A stretch of DNA of 64,000 nt from Arctopsyche grandis (lineage: Eukaryota > Arthropoda > Insecta > Trichoptera > Hydropsychidae): positions 29,447,001 through 29,511,000 of the forward strand of contig NC_135362.1 of NCBI RefSeq assembly GCF_051622035.1, given 5' to 3'. Shown piece by piece: positions 58,448 through 64,000 of the stretch. The notes below the pieces were generated by a model. That model saw only the letters and a program-made list of their open reading frames with translations, did no database searches and was not told the DNA's origin. The stretch's first letter is position 1. Each line of letters starts with the position of its first letter. The position numbers and the translations under genes were made by a program.

Positions 58448-58755
58448 ATTTATATGTATAATATCGCTATTCCGTATGTGTAAGATAACGCTCGCCATAC
58501 TATAATAATCGTTTCGATTCGCCATACATATGCATGTACATCACAGCTAAACCACTGCCGAAACGTATATACAAATACAATAGCAAAAAAAAAACTTCTA
58601 TATATATACTGATCGCTACTAATGTTTCCGCTTGGCAGAGAATTTACCGCCATCTATTAAAAATTTATTTAACTAATTAATTTTTCTATTGGTGTTTTAT
58701 ATTGTTTACATGTAGGTAAGTAGGTAGTTATTACCTATTTTTTCGTATTAAACAA

Positions 58756-59285
58756 TCTATATATATAAAATTGAATGTCTGTTTGTCTGTCTGTCTCTTA
58801 CAGGCTCTTAAACTACTCAACCGATTACGATGGAACTTTCAGGATTTGTTGTATGCATGTCCGGGAAGCTTACTGTGGAAAAAAAAACGGGAAAATACCT
58901 CTTAATAATAATATTCGTAATTACGATTTTACCGACGCGAAAGTTTGAAGCGCCATTATGTAGTCAAGGAAATGTGTTCGTTGATAACCATGTTACCAGT
59001 TGGTTTATGACGACACGGCGTTGAAGAGACGTTAGCAGAGCTCCAACCATCACTTGAAACGGGAACGGGAATTGCATGCCTTATTCTAGCATTGCAATGC
59101 ATGCCGGGTTCAGCCAGTTAAATATAAATATTAAATTAAAAATATTTAAAAGGTGTTTGAAAAAAATCGGACCGCGTGCAGATTGAACACAGGATCAACA
59201 CATTTCTTTTAATTTTTTATTTTTTATTTAATAACTTAATATGCCAACACCCATGCGATGATATTTCATCGGGTACAACACTAGT
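58756..59285 (+). mobile_element. Helitron-like non-autonomous element
   Basis: It begins TCTATATATATAAAATTG, has the phrase GATGGAACTTTCAGGATTTG and ends with a small hairpin (CGATGATATTTCATCG) followed by CTAGT. It is flanked by A and A/T without a target duplication. TC at the start, and a hairpin followed by CTAGT at the end, fit Helitrons. Similar ends occur at 28141, 13650 and 2449. Confidence 0.6.
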
Positions 59286-60583
59286 ACATAATAATTATGT
59301 AGATACATAAAGAAAAATAAAATTAGAACTAACATTCTAATATACTAATAACTTAAAAGTATCCATAAGCTTTAGCTAATATACATATATATAGGTGGGG
59401 TGGGTTTGTGTTGGAAAAAAAATCAAAATTGTATTGGTTTAAAATCCAAAATTAAAAAAAATTTGTATTGAATATTGAACAGAATATAAAATTTGTAATA
59501 AATAACATAAAAGATAATACAAAAAATTTATGTCAAAACATTGATTACGTAATATTCGACGAGTGAGATTTCTACTATAATATAATACATGTGTAAATGC
59601 AAAGTTTCACTTTTGAACATTAAGTCACTTATAAGTAATTTATAATATATATATATATATATTGATTACTAGAGTATAAAAATATAATAATACAATCATT
59701 TTATTAAAATATTACATATCAAATTTTATATCAAAAATTCTGATAACTCCGTGTTTAAGGATTTATTTTTTTTAAATACATAAATATTCGAGAGGCAATA
59801 ATATCTATTAGATAGTGTGGACAAAGTAACTGTTAAACTGTTCCAACTATATAATCTGTGAAGTTACGTAGGGGTGGCGAGCAGGCGCAACTGACAGCCA
59901 GCTGTCATCACATCGATCTGACAGTCGATTCTAATGATTTTTCTTAACAATTTAATTCCTCAAGCGTTATTCCGAAGACATTAGCTTACATTAATTAGAG
60001 CTAACCGCTATATTTCGGCAAACGATCAGAAGAGTCAAATTGGTTCAAATATTGCGACATGTACTAATAAAAATCTGTACAAATCAAAATATTGTACAAA
60101 CTGAATAATTAAGTTGATATTCAAATATTTATTACTTTACAAATGAAAGCTTGAAAACTACGAGTATTGCCAGCATAGTATATTATAATAATATTAATGT
60201 TTTTCTATTTTTTTTTTTTACTTCAGTTTAAAATTTTGAACTACAGAATTTTTTAATGTAATCTAACCGAAGCATCACATGTTAAGCATATTTTAGACTA
60301 AATATTTAGTAATAATTTAATATGTCAAAAGTTAAATTGTCTTAAAATACTAATTCACTAAGATTATTTGCCTCATTTGAAATTTAAAAATATAATATTT
60401 AGTGCAAACAAAAGGAAAGAGAAATCTAATTTTACATGTAATTGACATAATATCACACAATAATGAAATATTTGGATATAGTTAAATTAAATATGTACAG
60501 TAAAACTCAATATCAACAGTTATCATCATCATCGTTTGGTTAATATGAAATTAAGTCGGTAGAATTGCACCGTTGGCCGAACA
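59286..60583. other. AT-rich spacer and 3' flank of the PRA1-like gene
   Basis: 59860-60010 is a diverged relative of 44510-44640 (CTGTCATC and GATTCxxATG phrases), probably an interspersed repeat. The rest is AT-rich. The PRA1-like 3' UTR should lie just below 60584 on the minus strand; I see no canonical AATAAA close to it. Confidence 0.4.
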
Positions 60584-61539
60584 TCATACTTCTTCGAGCA
60601 GTTGGAACTGGTCATCAGAGTCTTCGGTGACGATAGCGTCAATATTGTAAAATGCAGCATGCATGCTAATAACAGTTATCGAAGCGCCTGAAAAACGAAC
60701 GTTATCGAATAACTATTCTAATTTGAATTTACAGTAATGCATATACGTGTACGAAATTCACCTAAGACCCAAAAAAGCGCAGATCCTGCACCAGCCCAGA
60801 AGAATATCGGAAGACACAACAAACAAACCAACGCATACTGATGGTTCGGCGTGAGTTCATAAGATCCAATCTAAAATTGCAGTAATATTAATTACAATTA
60901 CAATTATTTATATTTAAGTAAAATTGATTGTATACCTTCCACTTCATAGGATTCGCTCGGAATTTGTAACAGATTATAAGACTTGCACAAATCGCCAATA
61001 ATAGAAAAGGTGATGTTATTCTGAAAATTACATGAAAAATCAATAAAGCAACCATTACATTTAACAAATTGTATAAAATAGAGCGAGCATACTGACAAGC
61101 AATAGGCAAACAGTGCGATAAAGACAAACAGATAATTCGCTCGGAAATATTCAATATTTCTGATAAGTCGTTTGCTGAGTCTGGGAAGAGTTGTCGGTAT
61201 CTGAATTATAAAACGTATATAATTAATGTGTCTAAAATACCATCTGATATGAAATAGACGATTAAATACTACCTTAAAATTGGAAGTCTGTACGAATAGA
61301 AGCCATGGTCTGACACTTTGCTTCTGAGCAGTCACTAATGCCGAGAGAGAAGCAGGCGACATGTAACTACTAAATTGACTGATACTAAAAAAAAAAGACA
61401 CGGATTAAATTACAAGGAAATAAGAATGGTAATACGTATGATAGATGATTATTATAAAATACTTGAGGAATCCTTTCTTTGGTGATGATTTTGGGGCTTC
61501 CATTTCACCGGCTATTTCGACCGATACTGGCTCTGCCAT
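60584..61539 (-). CDS. RABAC1: Prenylated Rab acceptor 1 (PRA1/RABAC1-like), 196 aa
   Basis: Minus-strand exons in order: 61539-61463, 61384-61273, 61200-61097, 61020-60936, 60870-60762 and 60687-60584; 591 nt in frame, all GT-AG. The start is MAEPVSVEIAGEM. Family landmarks are VRPWLLFV, LPRLSKRLIRNIEYFRANYL, YCLITSPFLLLAI and WAGAGSALFWVLGAS, ending DDQFQLLEEV. Two hydrophobic double-spanning regions, about residues 84-118 and 140-175, give the usual four-helix PRA1 fold. The family binds prenylated Rab GTPases and acts in Golgi/late-endosome traffic. Human RABAC1 has 185 aa, so the length fits. The donor GTCAGT after TGCTT sets a codon split across exons 3 and 4. No lesion is seen. Confidence 0.93.
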
Positions 61540-61928
61540 TTTGGATGCTTAGAAAGTGAATGTTCGTATGTTTAGCAGTAGTATCAGTTCGCCTTTATGT
61601 GTTATAAATAAAAATAAAAGATTATATATAAGCTTACTAATACTTGACTCATGCATTGATGAGTAATTTTGGAAATGATCATTAAAAGCAAATCCTTCAC
61701 AAAATATCAATATCGATGTATAAAATAATAATACAAAATAAAATGTTGATTTATCTTACATATAATAATGTAAATTACCAATTCAATGCGAAACAAAAAT
61801 AGAAGAGTGGGTCACAACACACGTCATACAAATTACATTGACAGTCAGTAGCGCCAACTGTAAATAGTTAACACGTCAAAACTTTTTTTTATCGTCGTTG
61901 CATTTTTAAATAAATAGTTATAAATCCA
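61540..61928. promoter_or_regulatory. Shared upstream region between the PRA1-like gene and a candidate divergent gene
   Basis: The interval of about 390 bp lies between the PRA1-like start (minus) and an ATG at 61929 (plus). 61800-61880 is somewhat richer in G and C. It is likely to hold the PRA1 promoter; its use in the other direction depends on the candidate gene being real. No TATA box is obvious. Confidence 0.45.
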
Positions 61929-62437
61929 ATGGTTGACGACGTTATCACGAAAAATATGACCTTTTCATTAGTTTCGTCGTCGAACTTTGATGTTTTCGAT
62001 TCTCAATTGAATCATTTGAATACAATCGAAATTAAAATTTATGGTAAGCGGTCGTAAAATATGCGAAAACTAAATTTAATATAGTTTACGTTGTGAAATA
62101 CGAAGTACAGTACGAATGAAATTTTGAAAGAGAAAGTCATATCACTCTGTGCAATAATAGTGACTAGTTTAATGAAATCGATACACTTTCAGTGCTAAAA
62201 TTACATAACAAAAATACATACATAGTGTTTGAATTTTCCAATGAAATTGTAAGTTAAAACTTTTACCATTTCTTATTTTAATAGTATGTAATATGTAATA
62301 TAATTTATGTTATTATCGTTAATTGTTTTATAACACTATTTACATTTGTAACTGTCACTCGTTCGTCAAAACAATAGTTCTGTAGAGGTTTTATGACATG
62401 GTTAAGTTTGGATGGCCATCCTGTGAATAGCGACTGA
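61929..62437 (+). CDS. Candidate small three-exon gene, unknown function (76 aa)
   Basis: Proposed exons are 61929-62043, 62193-62248 and 62378-62437 (231 nt, in frame). The first donor is G|GTAAGC, the second acceptor is ACACTTTCAG and the second donor is a perfect GTAAGT. The start reads MVDDVITKNMTFSLVSSSNF and the last exon FCRGFMTWLSLDGHPVNSD before a TGA. The third acceptor (ACAATAG) lacks a good pyrimidine tract; an alternative acceptor at TTTTAATAG near 62284 would give a different C-terminus. I do not recognise the protein. Splice-site quality and open phase across two exons are the only support; it could be a chance model. Confidence 0.35.
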
Positions 62438-62972
62438 TTCTATCATCTTGGTGGCTACTACTTCACTTATTTCTTGCTCGTCATTTACACAGTCGTCTTT
62501 GTAAGAATACCGTCATTTTATTCGTTTCACCCTCATAATTCGATATATTGAATTTAACTTAAGCTGTTGCGATCGATAAAAGTCAATCATTTTATGTTGA
62601 CACCCCTTATTATTTATTTTTAATTGGCTCCGATTTATTTTGTGTTAAATTTCATATCAAAAGCAAATTAAATTCATTGGCAACTTTCGTGTGTATGGTA
62701 GTTTACTATATGTATGTGGTGTAAAACACATATTATTTTTTTTTTATTTATTTATTTTAATGTGTGCTAAACAGTGTTAAACAGATTAAGAACAGAAAAA
62801 AATAGAAGAAAAAATACATGAATTACATAAGAAAAAAATAAGTACATGACATTAAATATTCATACAATAATAAAAATATATAACAGCCACGTCAACAGTT
62901 AAAATTAAAATTGTCAGCTATTAAAATAATATTAAATTAAATTAAAATAACCGTGAATTAAAATAACAAGTC
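62438..62972. other. AT-rich spacer
   Basis: Low-complexity T- and A-runs (62730-62960) with no gene or complete repeat. GTGCTAAACAG near 62763 echoes the SINE tail at 8936. Confidence 0.4.
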
Positions 62973-63290
62973 AGTGGCATGCGCTGAAATTATTAATGTC
63001 CTCCCGTATTAATGTGCGCGCGCAGAATACGGGAGGAAAAGCATGTTCCTCTTGTTCCTGTTGTGTCCTGCTCGCGCAAATTAAGTGAGGATGTACCGTT
63101 TACCATGCACCATTTTTTTTTTTTTGATCTTTCGACTTAAGATCTTTCGATTTTCGATCTTTGCCTTCCGATATTTGCGTTTTCTGTCATTTAACATTCT
63201 GTCTCGTCACGTAAACCCCCGCTATGTATTCATGGTAAGCGAACATTTTCGATTTTCGACCTTTCGATGCGGTGACGGTCACCAATATAG
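62973..63290. mobile_element. Relative of the TCGAAA/hAT-MITE element
   Basis: It starts CAGTGGCATGCGCTG, has GTGCGCGCGCAGAATACGGG and CTCGCGCAAATTAAGTGAGG, and continues with GATCTTTCGATTTTCGATC-type repeats. These are the same blocks as at 30690-31043 but in a different order and orientation, so the elements were rearranged. Confidence 0.6.
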
Positions 63291-63439
63291 AAGGTATATT
63301 CGTATTTCGAAAATAAAATGAATCGGCTTATTAGGCTTAACGTTGTAAGCCCCCCTGAGTTCTATGTCGGCTTGAAATTCCAATAAAGCAAAGTAAGAAG
63401 CGGTGGTAATTAGACTATTCGTCACATTGCGGTGGTCAC

Positions 63440-63598
63440 AAAGACAATTTTTGCCATGAAAATCGCGAATACACAATATTCGGCACTCAAGTTCTCGTTA
63501 GTATGATAGTTATTGTTAGTATGATGGACTTTTCGGCTGCCAGATGTTCCGTTATATTGATTTTAGTGACTTTGTGACCAGTAATCACCGAACCAGAA
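63440..63598 (-). mobile_element. Intact relative of the element split at 48575-49190
   Basis: Read on the minus strand it gives GGTTCGGTGATTACTGGTCA, CGAAAAGTCCATCATACTAAC and CTATCATACTAACGAGAACT in a continuous run. It provides the empty site for the solo LTR at 48680-49085. Confidence 0.7.
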
Positions 63599-64000
63599 GA
63601 GGTATGTAAAAAAAATGAAAAGTGGAATGTAAGCCATGGCGAGAATGGCGAGTGTGTGTAGTCGCGCGCCAATTGTTCGCAGCACCTGATCCAATCAATG
63701 GGCGCGCGTTTGACGTTTATGCCGGCGACTCGTCGAGTGGTAAAGTGTTCCCGTTCTCGTTCCCGTTCACTTTGCATCGCTAAATGGCCGCATAACTCGC
63801 CTCCGGATCGCGAAATCGCGACCCCGGCCGTTTCGGTCGTCGGCGCTCCTTCAAATCGCCCGTTCGATCCTCGCCGCTTGAGGTTATGTTTACGTCGTCT
63901 GTCAATACCGTTTATCTCGTCGACGCGGAATAGAATAAACATTCGCGATTGGGAGATCGCGCTATCGCCAAATTTCGACAATCGCACCTCTCGATACACC
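63599..64000. promoter_or_regulatory. CpG-rich region, probable 5' end of a gene beyond the window
   Basis: GC content and CpG density rise sharply (CGCGCGCC, GGCGCGCGTT, GATCGCGAAATCGCGACC). Short repeats of GTTCCCGTTC-type occur near 63745. The 170-codon minus-strand frame here lacks any domain and is arginine/glutamate-biased. I interpret the region as promoter or 5' UTR, direction unknown. Confidence 0.4.

Noticed and set aside
63487-63999. A 170-codon minus-strand frame at the window end
   Set aside because: It overlaps a MITE at one end and a CpG-rich island at the other; the composition is biased and no domain is seen.

Overview
The window is nuclear DNA of an insect, probably a holometabolan. 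The evidence is spliced genes with short GT-AG introns, AT-rich spacers with many CATA/TACA runs, a large tRNA-derived SINE family, and a mix of jockey-like LINE, LTR, hAT, Harbinger-like, piggyBac and Helitron-like remnants. I cannot fix the order; a moth-, caddisfly- or fly-like genome would fit. No CRISPR array, operon or bacterial feature is present.

Layout. 1-34.1 kb is gene-poor and repeat-rich. It holds three copies of one jockey-like LINE 3' end, a second LINE 3' fragment at 27.8-28.1 kb, about ten SINE copies, and two tandem arrays built from the SINE's tRNA-like head (9.3-12.2 kb and 26.4-27.8 kb). 34.2-46.5 kb is one long plus-strand gene for an ODF3/SHIPPO-type sperm-axoneme protein. 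I assembled it as eight constitutive coding exons (1196 aa) plus an alternative terminal exon that gives a 252-aa form. Its introns hold SINEs, a hAT-Buster element, a foldback element and two MITEs. 49.4-51.7 kb is NDOR1 (seven exons, 604 aa), the diflavin reductase of cytosolic Fe-S assembly. 52.3-55.2 kb is a nested transposon: a Buster-type hAT inside a degenerate Harbinger-like element. 55.6-56.6 kb is a seven-finger C2H2 zinc-finger gene. 56.8-58.2 kb is a solo LTR with a piggyBac derivative inside it. 60.6-61.5 kb (minus strand) is a PRA1/RABAC1-type Rab acceptor gene with six coding exons; a candidate small unknown gene starts about 390 bp away on the other strand. The last 0.4 kb is CpG-rich and looks like the 5' region of a gene lying beyond the window.

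The protein-coding genes do not form a pathway (axoneme structure, Fe-S electron transfer, DNA binding, Golgi/endosome trafficking). Exon models were built by hand from splice sites, frame and family resemblance; each complete model closes in frame. The most unusual items are the two SINE-head arrays with mixed unit lengths, the expanded 93-bp SHIPPO array with its alternative short isoform, and the nested insertions whose target-site duplications can be read directly, partly against empty sites elsewhere in this window.
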